Shown: piece by piece, positions 22,541 to 31,946 of the stretch
How the letters are laid out: every line of letters begins with the position of its first letter
How positions within the stretch are numbered: position 1 is the stretch's first letter
From: Candidatus Omnitrophota bacterium
GTDB lineage: Bacteria; Omnitrophota; Gorgyraeia; Zapsychrales; Fredricksoniimonadaceae
DNA: 60,049 nucleotides
Direction: 5' to 3'
Assembly: GCA_903860135.1 (NCBI GenBank)
Contig: CAIOPG010000003.1
Location: forward strand, 1 to 60,049
Notes under the pieces: generated by a model
Told to the model about the DNA's origin: nothing
Databases searched by the model: none
The model's input: the letters and a program-made list of their open reading frames with translations, nothing else
Made by a program: the position numbers and the translations under genes

Positions 22541-23702
22541 GACAGGCATAGGGCTGGATGTCTTTATTTTATTAGGTATTGAAGGCGCGGTCCTCTGGGC
22601 GGCGCGGCAAAAGCGTTGTGAGCGCGTGTTTAATATTCTCCCGTCGATATTCTTCATTTATTTCCTGCCGATGCTGGCGTCTACTTTTGGTTTGATCGAT
22701 TCCAGGGCGCCGATCCTGGGCATTATTACGACGCATATTCTGCCGATGGCATTATTCTTATTATTGGTGACGGTGGATCTGCGTGCGGTTTTCCGGCTGG
22801 GCGGCAAAGCGCTGGGGATGTTTTTTATCGGCAGTGCGGGCGTGATGGTGGGGGCGGCATTAGCCTTTGTCCTGGTGAAACAATGGGTGGGGCATGAGTT
22901 CTGGGCGGGGTTTGGGGCATTGGCCGCATCCTGGACAGGGGGCAGTGCCAATATGATCGCGGTCAAGGAAGCGATGAACGTGCCTGACCGGGTTTTTCTG
23001 CCGATGGTGGTGGTTGATACGATCGTGCCGTATGTGTGGATGGGCTTATTGATCGCGGCGGTGAAATGGCAGCCGGCGTTTGACCGCTGGAATCAGGCGG
23101 ATCGTGCGTTGCTCGATGCGCTGAAAGTTCGGGCTGAGGGTGTGGCTGTTGTTCAGGCGCGTTTATCATTCCTCAAGGGATGCCTATTGCTCATGTGTGC
23201 ATGGGTAGCCGGGACATTGGCCCGGCAGGTGGCCGGATATTTACCGACGATCAAGGATGTCCTAAGCCCGTATGCCTGGACGATCATTATTGTCAGTATC
23301 CTGGGGCTTGCCTTGTCCTTGACGCCGGTGCGCAAGCTCGAGAATGCCGGTGCCACGCAGGTGGGGTATTGGTTATTATATCTTGTGCTAACAGCTATCG
23401 GCGCCAAGGCATCGTTGTCTCATCTGGGGGCATCGACGCTCTTGATCGTCGCCGGGTTTGTTATTATTGGTGTTCATTTGATATTCTTATTGATCGGTGC
23501 ACGAATTCTCCGGGCGCCGTTATTCCTGGTGGCCGCGGCCAGTCAGGCGAATATCGGCGGTGTGGCTTCCGCCCCTGTGGTGGCGGCGGTGTACGAACCG
23601 GGGCTGGCCTCTGTAGGTTTGTTATTGGCGATCACAGGGAATATTGTGGGAACGTATCTGGGCATATTGTGTGCACAATTATGCCGGATTATTTCGGGTT
23701 GA
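22533..23702 (+). CDS. DUF819 family membrane protein
   Basis: I start at ATG 22533 because the family begins near the first membrane segment and GGAG lies 6 bases upstream; the longer frame only adds epimerase-derived residues. The 389-residue protein has about ten membrane segments. Family motifs are ASWTGGSANMIAVKEA and the C-terminal ASQANIGGVASAPVVAA, repeated Gly/Ser/Asn-rich loops typical of inverted-repeat transporters. It is probably a transporter of unknown substrate. Its position near a dipeptide epimerase hints at peptides or cell-wall fragments. Confidence 0.85.
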   Translation: MMPTGIGLDVFILLGIEGAVLWAARQKRCERVFNILPSIFFIYFLPMLASTFGLIDSRAPILGIITTHILPMALFLLLVTVDLRAVFRLGGKALGMFFIGSAGVMVGAALAFVLVKQWVGHEFWAGFGALAASWTGGSANMIAVKEAMNVPDRVFLPMVVVDTIVPYVWMGLLIAAVKWQPAFDRWNQADRALLDALKVRAEGVAVVQARLSFLKGCLLLMCAWVAGTLARQVAGYLPTIKDVLSPYAWTIIIVSILGLALSLTPVRKLENAGATQVGYWLLYLVLTAIGAKASLSHLGASTLLIVAGFVIIGVHLIFLLIGARILRAPLFLVAAASQANIGGVASAPVVAAVYEPGLASVGLLLAITGNIVGTYLGILCAQLCRIISG

Positions 23703-23718
23703 TGGTGGCAAGAGCGAG

Positions 23719-23784
23719 TCACACTATTTTCTATTAGCGTCGGAAACCGAGATTCATATTTAGAATAGTGTGTCCTGGTTTTCT
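23719..23784. repeat. inverted repeat and copy 2 of the AGAATAGTGTGT motif
   Basis: TCACACTATTTTCT (from 23719) faces AGAATAGTGTG (23762-23772). The right arm continues into the 23-base motif also seen at 16351-16373. A remnant of a small mobile element is likely. Confidence 0.45.
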
Positions 23785-23798
23785 CAAAGTAAGGCTCT

Positions 23799-24215
23799 AT
23801 GGTAAGACTTGGGGTGTGTTGTCTGTTTGTCGCTCAGCCGATCAGGTTCAGGCTTACAACGGCGACGTATATGCGGAAGTTTAGCCGAAGCGAACAGTTG
23901 AGCCGGCTGGCGTCGTTGTCTCTGAGCAACGCCGGGGCGCTTTTACAGGCTATTGAATATTGTGGCTCTCATGATTATATTGACGAACAGGACTTTCCTG
24001 CCATGTGGCGCTCTTTGGATATTACGGTTGAAGTTGAAGCCAAAGCCAAAGAGCTGGCCGTGCGCAGACTTTATAATAGCCTTGGCGCATCTTGCGGGGA
24101 TCGATGCCAAGATTGCGGAGGCACTGATTGGAGGGAAATTGCTTCGTATAAATTGTCCCAGATTTGCCAAGGAATTAACCCCGCATTCCCTTGTCTATTG
24201 AAAAATTCGGGTTAA
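23799..24215 (+). pseudogene. UV-damage endonuclease (UvsE/UvdE) with central deletion
   Basis: The first 55 residues (MVRLGVCCLFVAQPIRFRLT, then SNAGALLQAIEYC) match the start of the UvdE TIM-barrel endonuclease. The frame then jumps to HDYIDEQDFPAMW and DITVEVEAKAKELAVRRL, the C-terminal part with the conserved E-A-K-x-K-E. The protein is 138 residues against roughly 280-300 normally, so most metal ligands are lost. The deletion kept the reading frame, but the product cannot be an active nuclease. Confidence 0.7.
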
Positions 24216-24292
24216 CGTTTATTTGTCGCACCACAATGTGTAATTCGCGGTATACTCATCGCCACTTCAATCAAAACAAAGGAAGAAATCAT

Positions 24293-25888
24293 ATGAAGAA
24301 TATTCGGATGATGCTTGTTGTTTTCATATTCTGCGGGTTTCCTGTTTTTGCCGGAGCTGCGACTTTCTCGGAGATTGGCCTTGCACACAGGACGCAAACG
24401 GCCACGTTCACGCCGGTGTTCGTGCATCCGCTCTTGAAGGGACGGATCTATGGATCTGTTAACGGAAAGTCGGTGCTAGCGTATTACGGTAGTTGTGACA
24501 AGATCAAGATTTCAGCTGTGAATGTTCATACGCAAAAGGTTGCGATGGAGGTCAAGGCCATAGCAGCAGACGGAGCCTGCGCCTATTCTATGGCCGTCGG
24601 GGAGCCCTTCGATTATGCGATCGATATTTCCGATCCGTCAGGGTATGTTGTTAACTGGCTTTACCAGGGCACTTGGCCAAGTGTCGGACAGGCGCTCGTT
24701 GATAATACTGTTGATGCTGAGTTTAAGTCGATCGCCAGTGCTGATATCTTAAAGCCCATGACCCCGCATCAGTCAGGGCAGATGCAAGAGAGCCCTTCTT
24801 TGAAGATCACGGCGTTGACGTTTGATCCTGTCAGTTATCATGAGGGAGATAAGGTCGTAATGAATTGCCTGGTCAAGAATACCGGCAAGGCCCCGGTTAA
24901 GATCAAGAAATTGTCTTTGATAATTAAGGGGAAAGAGGTGGACCGTAAGAAATATGACACGTCCAATGAAATCGAAGCGGGGAAGTATGCCTACACGAGC
25001 CAGACGGCTATTACCTGGCAGGGGATTTCATGCCAAACGGACTTTGAGGTTGGTGTTTATACGGAGAATGACGGGGGGTTGCGTTTAGAAGATAAAATCC
25101 CCGGGAAAACAAATTGTTGCCCTTCGACCGGACCCAACTTGAGTACTCACAATTTTTACTATAATGGGACCGGCTTGGGCAGCGTGATTTACCAGGGGGA
25201 AATGATTGACGGCAGGTATGAGGTCGTTAATACGGAAAAGCAGCCATCGCCTCCCGCTAAATTCAGGTTGAATACCGGACATATGGCCATCGGTGCATCC
25301 GGGTACAATGAGTTTTTTGTTGAACAGCAGGGCACCATGCTGTTCAATATTCCGTCCATCGCGCCCAACCAGACCTATGTGGGGACGTTTTACGCAGTCG
25401 TGGAAAGTTGCGACAAGGGCGTGCAGATTGTCCTGGATCCTCTAAATGAGATCGCGGAAACAAGGGAAGATGATAACAAAACCGCGTTCCAGTTTGGTTT
25501 TGGTGGATCGTGTTTTAAGTCGAAGGAAGCATACGACAAGTCCTTGTTGCCTGACCTTACTGTCGGGCATGATCTGGGTGAGAATAATTTAATGACCAAG
25601 GGGCCGGATGCTCCGGGAGGGGTGATCGCCCTTCATGCCGGTATTTGCAATCACAGCAAGAACGCAGGTGCGCCGGGATCGAAGGTTGTCTTGAAGGTTA
25701 ACGGCAAGACCGTCGAAGAGAAGGGTATTGGTGGTATCGGGATCGGGTATTTCTGCAGGCAGGTGTCTTTTACGTATGCCAATACCTCTTGTAATACACA
25801 GTTCACGGTCGAGGTTGACCCGGGCCAGCAGGTTCAGGATGGAGACCGGTCGAACAACTCGATGACGGCAATGTATAAATGTCAGTAA
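24293..25888 (+). CDS. secreted CARDB-like multidomain protein
   Basis: Start at ATG 24293 with AAAGGAAG upstream. The 531-residue protein has a signal peptide (1-23, FAGA/ATF region). At least two or three CARDB/Ig-like beta domains follow, with LKITALTFDPVSYHEGDKVV, CLVKNTGKAPVKI and DPLNEIAETREDDNKTAFQF. The last domain has LLPDLTVGHD and VEVDPGQQVQDGDRSNNSM; its DP-x-N-x-I-x-E-x-x-E-D-N-N ending is the classic CARDB strand. Several Cys pairs suggest disulfides. It is probably a cell-surface or extracellular adhesion protein. Function is otherwise unknown. Confidence 0.75.
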   Translation: MKNIRMMLVVFIFCGFPVFAGAATFSEIGLAHRTQTATFTPVFVHPLLKGRIYGSVNGKSVLAYYGSCDKIKISAVNVHTQKVAMEVKAIAADGACAYSMAVGEPFDYAIDISDPSGYVVNWLYQGTWPSVGQALVDNTVDAEFKSIASADILKPMTPHQSGQMQESPSLKITALTFDPVSYHEGDKVVMNCLVKNTGKAPVKIKKLSLIIKGKEVDRKKYDTSNEIEAGKYAYTSQTAITWQGISCQTDFEVGVYTENDGGLRLEDKIPGKTNCCPSTGPNLSTHNFYYNGTGLGSVIYQGEMIDGRYEVVNTEKQPSPPAKFRLNTGHMAIGASGYNEFFVEQQGTMLFNIPSIAPNQTYVGTFYAVVESCDKGVQIVLDPLNEIAETREDDNKTAFQFGFGGSCFKSKEAYDKSLLPDLTVGHDLGENNLMTKGPDAPGGVIALHAGICNHSKNAGAPGSKVVLKVNGKTVEEKGIGGIGIGYFCRQVSFTYANTSCNTQFTVEVDPGQQVQDGDRSNNSMTAMYKCQ

Positions 25889-25903
25889 GGCTAGGTAAAG
25901 GGA

Positions 25904-26494
25904 ATGAGTATGGGGAATAAGGAAACGGGGAGCCACGATATCGTGCGTTGCCCCTGGGTTAATCTTAAGAATGAGGTGTATGTTGCTTACCATGATCATG
26001 AGTGGGGACGGTCGGTGCATGCTGATGAACGTCATTTTGAAATGCTGACACTCGAAGGTGCCCAGGCAGGCCTTAGCTGGGAGATCATTTTAAAGAAGCG
26101 CGCGCATTACCGTAAAGTCTTTAATAACTTTGATTCTGGGGCAGTTGCCTGTTACACCGCCGGGCAGGTTGAAGCATTGATGCGTGATCCGGGCATCGTG
26201 AGGAACCGTTTAAAGATTGAGTCGACGGTCACCAATGCGCAGGCATTTCTTCGGGTCCAGAAAGAGTTCGGGTCATTTGACAGGTATATCTGGAATTTTG
26301 TCGGGCATAAACCTATTATGAATGTACTCCGGAAAGCCGGGGATTATCCGGTGCGCACAAAGATCAGCGATGCGATCTCCGGGGATCTCCGGCGACGGGG
26401 CTTCAGGTTTGTTGGCTCCACGATCATGTATGCGTACATGCAGGCCACAGGGATGACCAACGATCATGTGGTGTCCTGTGCTTTTCGTGAATAA
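25904..26494 (+). CDS. tag: DNA-3-methyladenine glycosylase I
   Basis: This 196-residue protein matches Tag throughout. It has RCPW with zinc ligand C16, YHDHEWG with H30, and the catalytic-pocket stretch LEGAQAGLSWEIILKKR. C-terminal NDHVVSC supplies H188 and C192 to complete the zinc site. It removes 3-methyladenine from DNA in base-excision repair. It stands alone, 16 bases after the CARDB gene stop, and could be read through from it. Confidence 0.95.
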   Translation: MSMGNKETGSHDIVRCPWVNLKNEVYVAYHDHEWGRSVHADERHFEMLTLEGAQAGLSWEIILKKRAHYRKVFNNFDSGAVACYTAGQVEALMRDPGIVRNRLKIESTVTNAQAFLRVQKEFGSFDRYIWNFVGHKPIMNVLRKAGDYPVRTKISDAISGDLRRRGFRFVGSTIMYAYMQATGMTNDHVVSCAFRE

Positions 26495-26583
26495 TATTTG
26501 GTTATCCCGTGCTTTTCGCCTATGATCAGGAGAATAATTATTTTCTTGCAGTTTTTTATGATTATTTAAAGTAGGAGGGCAAA

Positions 26584-28500
26584 ATGATCGAGTGGCATCC
26601 AAAGAATGAGAAATTATTCCGGCTGATATTCTGGCCGCTTTTTATCGGGGCGGCGATCCTTGTGCTATGGGTCGTTGATAATCCGCTCGTCTACAAGAAT
26701 CCCAAGACAGCCGTGGAATATTATTGGCTGGCCAAAGGGTATGATCAGCGGGAACGGCTGGATGAGGAAGAATACTGCATCCTTAAATCACTTCAGCTGG
26801 ATCCGCATTCTTATAAAGCGCTGATGATGGCGGGTGTCCTTTATCATCGCCAGGGGCAGCATGTCCGTGCGCGCAAAATGTTCGAACAGGCCCTGGCGGC
26901 AGTAGATCCCGGCGATAAAATTAATCATGCGGCACTGTTGTTTGATATTGCCTCTTGTTATCTGGCCGAACAGGATGCCGGCCGGGCCTGGGAGTATTTT
27001 CAAAAAGCCCGGGACATGAATGTTCAGGAGGGGGCCGGTGTTTGGGGCGAACAATCTGCTGATCCGACTTATTGGGTCGTGCAAGGAGATCGTGTTAAAT
27101 TTGAGGAAGCTCTCAAGGTGCACTATTCCAGTCATTTCGGAGGGTACTTAGGGCGGGTCAAGTCCAAGCGCCCGGCTGAGGCTCTGAAGATGGCTGACGC
27201 GTATATACAGAATAATCCCGGATCCATCTATTTCCAGTTCCTCTATCCTTTGCGGGTTGAGGCATTGGTTTCCCTGGGGCGGCGTGAGGAGGCTGTTGTG
27301 TGCATCCGCGACGTTGAAGGTGGTGTTGTTAATGACGGGGTCAAGCTGCAGATGAAGTGGCAGTTGTTGAAAGTCCTTTCAGACAAGAAAGAATACGACC
27401 ATGCCCTGGTTGTTTTTGACGAGATCATGGCATTGACGCCAGCGAGCAGTGTGTCGGGCGGTTCCTGGGCCAAGTTCAGGGCTGACCGGGCCGGATTATT
27501 GTTCCAGGCTGGGCGGGTCAAAGAAGCGGTGGCTGGATACCGGAGTATCCTAGACAGCTTTGCCAACGGGCATACGGCTTTTTCCGGCCAGGTGGTCAGC
27601 GCTCAGGAGGAACTGCTCAAGCTTCTTTTGATCGATCGCAAATATACGGAAGCTTACGGGTGCATGGTGCTGATTGTGACGGATATCCGTTATGTCATGA
27701 TGACGGTTTTGAATGCTTTTTTCATCGCCGGGTTGGAGTGGCTGGTGTTAAGGCTTGCCTGCCGCCTGTTCTTTCGCCGGCGGTACAAGGAAATCAGGTC
27801 GGGCACGGCAAAGTTATGGCATTTGTTTGTGCTGTTGATGGGAGCTGAGTTTTTCGGTGAGTGGTGCTTCCCGCTGCTGGTCAGCCTTAATTATTTTTCC
27901 GGCGGGCTTATGACCTCGGCCGGGGTTGATCTTTTTCTGGGGGGGTTGATCCTTAACAGTGGGTTGATGGCCTATGCGGCGTGGGTTATGGGAACCAGGA
28001 TTTATGGCTGGACGGCCATAGAGACGGGGCTTGTCTTTAATGGCTGGTCGTGGTTGAGCCGCTGGGTTCTCATTGGGCTTGCGGCATCGGGGTTGTTGTT
28101 GGTCGTTGGGCTTTATGCGGGCGTCTTTCTGTCGGGAGGTGTTCCGGAGGCCCGGTCATGGGTCGAGGTGTATCTATCCAAACTTTCCATGTATAGCGCA
28201 CGGTCGATCTTCTGGATGACAGTGATCGTACTTGCCATTCCTATCGGCGAGGAGATCTTCTTCCGGATGTTCCTGTTCAGGTTCCTGAAAACATTCATGA
28301 ACGGGGTTGTGGCGGTGCTCGTCGTGGCCGCTGTCTTCATGCTCGGGCACCTTTCGGGGGCGTGGTATCGCGATGCCGTCTATGCCGGGCTATCGCTGTT
28401 GTGGAGCTGGCTGTACATACGTTCCGGGTCACTGTATCCGGGCATGATCGTCCATATGCTGGTCAATCTGGCTGGTTTATTGCTGATGATATTGATGTAA
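26584..28500 (+). CDS. TPR protein fused to CPBP-family intramembrane protease
   Basis: This 638-residue protein starts behind AGGAGGG. One membrane segment (about 14-33) is followed by TPR-like helices (about 45-345, e.g. YKALMMAGVLYHRQGQHVRA). The C-terminal half has about seven membrane segments carrying the CPBP/Abi motifs: E556-E557-x3-R561 (EEIFFR), F-x3-H589 (FMLGH), and H624-x3-N628. All catalytic positions of this metalloprotease family are present. A TPR domain on a CPBP protease suggests a substrate-recruiting role, either cytoplasmic or periplasmic depending on topology. Confidence 0.88.
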   Translation: MIEWHPKNEKLFRLIFWPLFIGAAILVLWVVDNPLVYKNPKTAVEYYWLAKGYDQRERLDEEEYCILKSLQLDPHSYKALMMAGVLYHRQGQHVRARKMFEQALAAVDPGDKINHAALLFDIASCYLAEQDAGRAWEYFQKARDMNVQEGAGVWGEQSADPTYWVVQGDRVKFEEALKVHYSSHFGGYLGRVKSKRPAEALKMADAYIQNNPGSIYFQFLYPLRVEALVSLGRREEAVVCIRDVEGGVVNDGVKLQMKWQLLKVLSDKKEYDHALVVFDEIMALTPASSVSGGSWAKFRADRAGLLFQAGRVKEAVAGYRSILDSFANGHTAFSGQVVSAQEELLKLLLIDRKYTEAYGCMVLIVTDIRYVMMTVLNAFFIAGLEWLVLRLACRLFFRRRYKEIRSGTAKLWHLFVLLMGAEFFGEWCFPLLVSLNYFSGGLMTSAGVDLFLGGLILNSGLMAYAAWVMGTRIYGWTAIETGLVFNGWSWLSRWVLIGLAASGLLLVVGLYAGVFLSGGVPEARSWVEVYLSKLSMYSARSIFWMTVIVLAIPIGEEIFFRMFLFRFLKTFMNGVVAVLVVAAVFMLGHLSGAWYRDAVYAGLSLLWSWLYIRSGSLYPGMIVHMLVNLAGLLLMILM

Positions 28501-28578
28501 TACCGGTTTGGGCGCAACAACCGGGACAGAAGTGCGGATCGGTGATATAGTAGATGCCCATGGAGGATATTGATTGAT

Positions 28579-29160
28579 ATGCTACGCGCCACTCAACATT
28601 TAATGACGGAAACAGAACCTCAATTCCTGGGGGACAGTGATGCGGAAGTTGCTTTTGTCGGGCGGTCGAATGCCGGTAAAAGCACGCTCATCAATGCCCT
28701 GTGTGAAAAGGCGAAGATGGCCTTTGTGTCGCAGATCCCTGGAAAGACAAGGACGATCAATGTGTATGCGCTCAGCCCGTATCGCTGGCTCGTTGACCTT
28801 CCCGGCTATGGGTATGCGGTCGGTTCCAAGACCGACAAGGCGCGCCTGGGGCCGATCATTGAAGGGTATTTGAAAAGCCGGCCGAACCTGCGCATGGTAT
28901 TTGTTATCCTCGACGTAGTTGCCGGGCCGACCAAGCTCGATATCATGATGATCAACTGGCTGATCCATTATGCCTATCCTTTCAGGATCATTGTTAACAA
29001 GATCGACAAGACCGGGCCTTCCAAGCTTGATGCCCGCAAGAAGGAGATTGCCGCCGAGCTTGCTATTGATAGTTCGGCTATTATCTGGATCAGTTCCAAA
29101 AAGAATACCGGCATTGAAACGTTGCGGAAACTGATCGTTGAATTGTTGCATGCCCGGTAA
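28579..29160 (+). CDS. engB: ribosome biogenesis GTPase EngB/YsxC
   Basis: I choose ATG 28579 (MLRATQHL); a TTG at 28570 is closer to the GGAGG and is possible. The product of about 193 residues has G1 GRSNAGKST, G2 threonine in GKTRTIN, G3 DLPGYG, G4 NKID and the G5 region SSKKNTG. This is the complete TrmE-Era-EngA-EngB signature for EngB. It assists late assembly of the 50S subunit. The L,D-transpeptidase gene follows after 14 bases. Confidence 0.95.
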   Translation: MLRATQHLMTETEPQFLGDSDAEVAFVGRSNAGKSTLINALCEKAKMAFVSQIPGKTRTINVYALSPYRWLVDLPGYGYAVGSKTDKARLGPIIEGYLKSRPNLRMVFVILDVVAGPTKLDIMMINWLIHYAYPFRIIVNKIDKTGPSKLDARKKEIAAELAIDSSAIIWISSKKNTGIETLRKLIVELLHAR

Positions 29161-29174
29161 GGGGGCGCATTATT

Positions 29175-29933
29175 ATGATCAGGGCCATATGCCTGTGTTT
29201 GATCCTTTTCCTTTCCGCCCCGGACGCTTTTGCCCGCCTGCGCGATGACTATGTTGCTCAACGATTGCTTCTGGCTGATCTGCTCGATGTAAGGAACAGC
29301 CGTTATCTGGAAGGCGCCGCACGTTCCCGTTTTCCTAAATCAGAGCGGAAGCTTCATCTATTGCCCTGGCTTCAGCGCGACCCGCTGGCGATGGTTTATG
29401 CCCGTGCGCGGACCTGGACCTATACCGTTAAACCCGATGATACGCTGTACAGGATCGCCCGGCGGTATGGCACGACGGTTGAGTTCATTGAACAGCTCAA
29501 TCGGCTCAAAGGGGGGCGTGTGAAACCTGGGCAGGCGTTATTGATCACCGACCAGGTGTTTACCCTCGAGATCAACAAGACACTCAATCGGCTTTATTTT
29601 AAGGCCGGGGATGTTGTGATCAAGGTGTATCCGGTATCAACGGGAAAGTCGTCGCAGCAGACCCCCGTGGGGACGTTTTTCATTCAGTCCCGGTACCCTT
29701 TTCCGGCGTGGTTCCACAAGGGGGTTGTGGTGGCGGCGGCTTCGGCAGACAATTATCTCGGTTCCCGCTGGCTTGGGTTCAACAAGCCTCAATTCGGGAT
29801 TCACGGAACGATCTTTCCCGAACTGATCGGCCAGTCGGTGTCCAAGGGCTGTATCCGCATGAAGAATGAGGATGTCGAAGAGCTTTATGATCTTATTCCC
29901 GTCGGGACGATCGTTGTTATTACGAAATTGTAA
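29175..29933 (+). CDS. secreted L,D-transpeptidase with LysM domain
   Basis: This 252-residue protein has a signal peptide (1-20). A LysM peptidoglycan-binding domain at about 82-125 reads YTVKPDDTLYRIARRYGTT. A YkuD catalytic domain at about 128-252 has the signature FGIH210GT...S-x-G-C226-I-R228-M. The catalytic Cys, His and Arg are all present. It forms 3-3 peptidoglycan cross-links or attaches proteins to the wall in the periplasm. It probably shares a transcript with engB. Confidence 0.93.
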   Translation: MIRAICLCLILFLSAPDAFARLRDDYVAQRLLLADLLDVRNSRYLEGAARSRFPKSERKLHLLPWLQRDPLAMVYARARTWTYTVKPDDTLYRIARRYGTTVEFIEQLNRLKGGRVKPGQALLITDQVFTLEINKTLNRLYFKAGDVVIKVYPVSTGKSSQQTPVGTFFIQSRYPFPAWFHKGVVVAAASADNYLGSRWLGFNKPQFGIHGTIFPELIGQSVSKGCIRMKNEDVEELYDLIPVGTIVVITKL

Positions 29934-30014
29934 AAGAAGTGTTAAAAGAGCGGTTTTCTATTAAGATGTTTCGCAGGGATAAGGCTGTATTAAAAAATCA
30001 GAAAGGGGTTGGTT

Positions 30015-30377
30015 ATGAAGAGGGTTTTGGGAATGGTGTTGGCGGTGTGTTTGGTGGGTGGTGTTGCGGCGCCGTGTGTTGCGGCCAAGGCGCATGCGGG
30101 GAAAGCCGTCGACCAGAAGTATGACAGGATCGTGGCTGAAGTTGTTTCGCTCGATGTCGCGGCGAAAACCATTGTTGTTAAGGAAGAAAAGAGCAGCACC
30201 GAGAGAACGATCAAGATCAGTGCCAAGGCGGCATCCCAGCTTCAGGTTGGTGACAGGGTCAGGATCAAGCTGAAGCCCGGCACGAATGAATCGGCTGGCG
30301 TCAGGGTTCTTAAAGGATTGCCGGCACCTGGACCTGAAGCTACGACGGTAACGGCGGCTGAGCCGGTGAAGAAGTAA
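30015..30377 (+). CDS. small secreted protein with OB/DUF5666-like strand pattern
   Basis: The ATG at 30015 lies behind GAAAGGGG. The 120-residue protein has a signal peptide (1-23, CVAA/KAH). The all-beta region DRIVAEVVSLDVAAKTIVVK...LQVGDRVRIKLKPG resembles DUF5666/OB-type periplasmic proteins. The tail is Pro/Ala-rich. It has no catalytic motif. Function is not assigned. Confidence 0.65.
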   Translation: MKRVLGMVLAVCLVGGVAAPCVAAKAHAGKAVDQKYDRIVAEVVSLDVAAKTIVVKEEKSSTERTIKISAKAASQLQVGDRVRIKLKPGTNESAGVRVLKGLPAPGPEATTVTAAEPVKK

Positions 30378-30451
30378 TCTGTGATCGTCTGATAGTGGAT
30401 GATTATGGGTCATGCCCGGCCTGTTGATGCCGGCTGGAATAAGGAGGCTTT

Positions 30452-30640
30452 ATGTCGAAAGTTGTCATACAGATGTTAAAGAACGGGCCATACCTTGTTG
30501 GTGGCGAGATCGAGATCAAGGATGCTGAGGGCAAGTCTGTGGCTGTCAAGAAAGACGCCAATGCGTTGTGCCGTTGCGGCGCATCTGCCGCGCGGCCGTT
30601 TTGTGATGGCGCGCATGTGAAGGCGGGATTTAAGGCTTGA
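30452..30640 (+). CDS. CDGSH-type iron-sulfur protein
   Basis: This 62-residue protein starts behind AAGGAGG. It carries the 3-Cys-1-His cluster motif C40-R-C42-x8-C51-D-G-A-H55 of the CDGSH (mitoNEET) family, which binds a redox-active [2Fe-2S] cluster. Single-motif bacterial versions of this length are common; their roles in redox or Fe-S handling are not settled. It is monocistronic by appearance. Confidence 0.92.
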   Translation: MSKVVIQMLKNGPYLVGGEIEIKDAEGKSVAVKKDANALCRCGASAARPFCDGAHVKAGFKA

Positions 30641-30677
30641 GTGGTTGTCCAGGGGGAGAATATGTTAATATTACCCT

Positions 30678-31946
30678 ATGACATTTTCTTCCCTTGGATT
30701 ATCCAAAGATCTTCTCGATGCGGTGAAGTGTGCCGGTTATGCGGCGCCGACAGCCGTCCAGAAGCAAGCCATTGCGCACATCCTTAAAGGCGGTGATCTG
30801 ATCGCCCAAGCCAGGACGGGCACAGGCAAGACCGCCAGCTTTGCTTTACCGCTCCTTCAGCTCTTGCAGGAGGCGGCTCCACAAGACAGAAAAATCATTC
30901 GTGCCCTGATTCTCGCGCCGACGCGTGAATTGGCCATGCAGGTTGAACATGCCCTGAAAGCGTACGGGCGATCCCTGGCCAAGCCCCTGCGGACGATCGT
31001 GCTGGCCGGCGGGCTGAACATTGATCTGCAGATCAGGCGCCTGCATCACGGGGCGGATATCGCGGTGGCGACGCCGGGAAGGCTGGTCGATCTTTTAAGG
31101 CGCAAGGCTGTTGATCTTGCGCCCCTCAATATCCTTGTGATCGATGAAGCGGACAAGTTGCTGGACATGGGCTTTGCCGGGGAACTGGAAGTTGTCTTGC
31201 GCAGTCTCCCTGCCCGTCGGCAGAACTTGCTTTTCTCGGCAACAATATCTGAAAAAGTCATGGCCCTGGCCGGGGTGTTCATGGTACAGCCCTTGCAGGT
31301 CAAGGCTGAAGACGGACCGCCGGCCGTGGACCTTGTGGTACAGCGGGCGATCGCGGTCGCCCGGCACCAGCGGGGCCCCTTGCTCCGCCACTTGATCGCC
31401 GCAGAGGCGTGGGATCAGGCCCTTGTTTTTGTGGCCAGTGCCCGCGACGCGGATATCATGGCCGCGAAGTTGCTCAAAGCCGGCATTGCGGCGAATGCTT
31501 TTCACGGCGGTCTGACCCAGGCCCAGCGGGGCGATGTGTTAGGTGGTTTTAAAGCCAGAAAGTTCAACGTTCTCGTTGCCACCGATCTTGCCGGCCGCGG
31601 GATCAATATCAATCAACTGCCCTATGTGGTCAATTACGACCTGCCGCGTTCACCAGATGATTATATCCACCGCATCGGGCGCACGGCGAGAGCTGGCGCC
31701 AGGGGTGTGGCTGTTTCTTTCATCGGTCATGAAGATGAAGCCCATTTCCGTTTGATCGAAAAGCGCCTGCATGTCCGTCTGCCGCGTGAAAGCGTCGCGG
31801 GCTTTGAGCGGGCCGGAGCGCCGCTGCCTATCCTCAAAGGTCCCGCACCGGTCAAGGGGCATCGCATGAGCAAAAAAGACAAACTCCGCGCCCTGGTTGG
31901 CCAAAGGGTCAGCGTGAAACGAAAGGTTGAAATATGCCCATATTGA
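30678..31946 (+). CDS. DEAD-box RNA helicase, RhlE-like
   Basis: This 422-residue protein has the full DEAD-box set: Q motif (FSSLGLSKDLL, TAVQKQAI), ARTGTGKT at 45-52, PTRELAMQV, TPGRLVDLL and VIDEADKLLDMGF. The C-terminal lobe has FSATIS, ATDLAGRGIN and HRIGRTARAG. A short basic extension follows the core. It unwinds RNA, likely in ribosome assembly or RNA turnover. No ribosome binding site is clear, and TATGTT lies 11 bases before the ATG, so a short leader is possible. It overlaps the lemA start by 13 bases. Confidence 0.93.
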   Translation: MTFSSLGLSKDLLDAVKCAGYAAPTAVQKQAIAHILKGGDLIAQARTGTGKTASFALPLLQLLQEAAPQDRKIIRALILAPTRELAMQVEHALKAYGRSLAKPLRTIVLAGGLNIDLQIRRLHHGADIAVATPGRLVDLLRRKAVDLAPLNILVIDEADKLLDMGFAGELEVVLRSLPARRQNLLFSATISEKVMALAGVFMVQPLQVKAEDGPPAVDLVVQRAIAVARHQRGPLLRHLIAAEAWDQALVFVASARDADIMAAKLLKAGIAANAFHGGLTQAQRGDVLGGFKARKFNVLVATDLAGRGININQLPYVVNYDLPRSPDDYIHRIGRTARAGARGVAVSFIGHEDEAHFRLIEKRLHVRLPRESVAGFERAGAPLPILKGPAPVKGHRMSKKDKLRALVGQRVSVKRKVEICPY

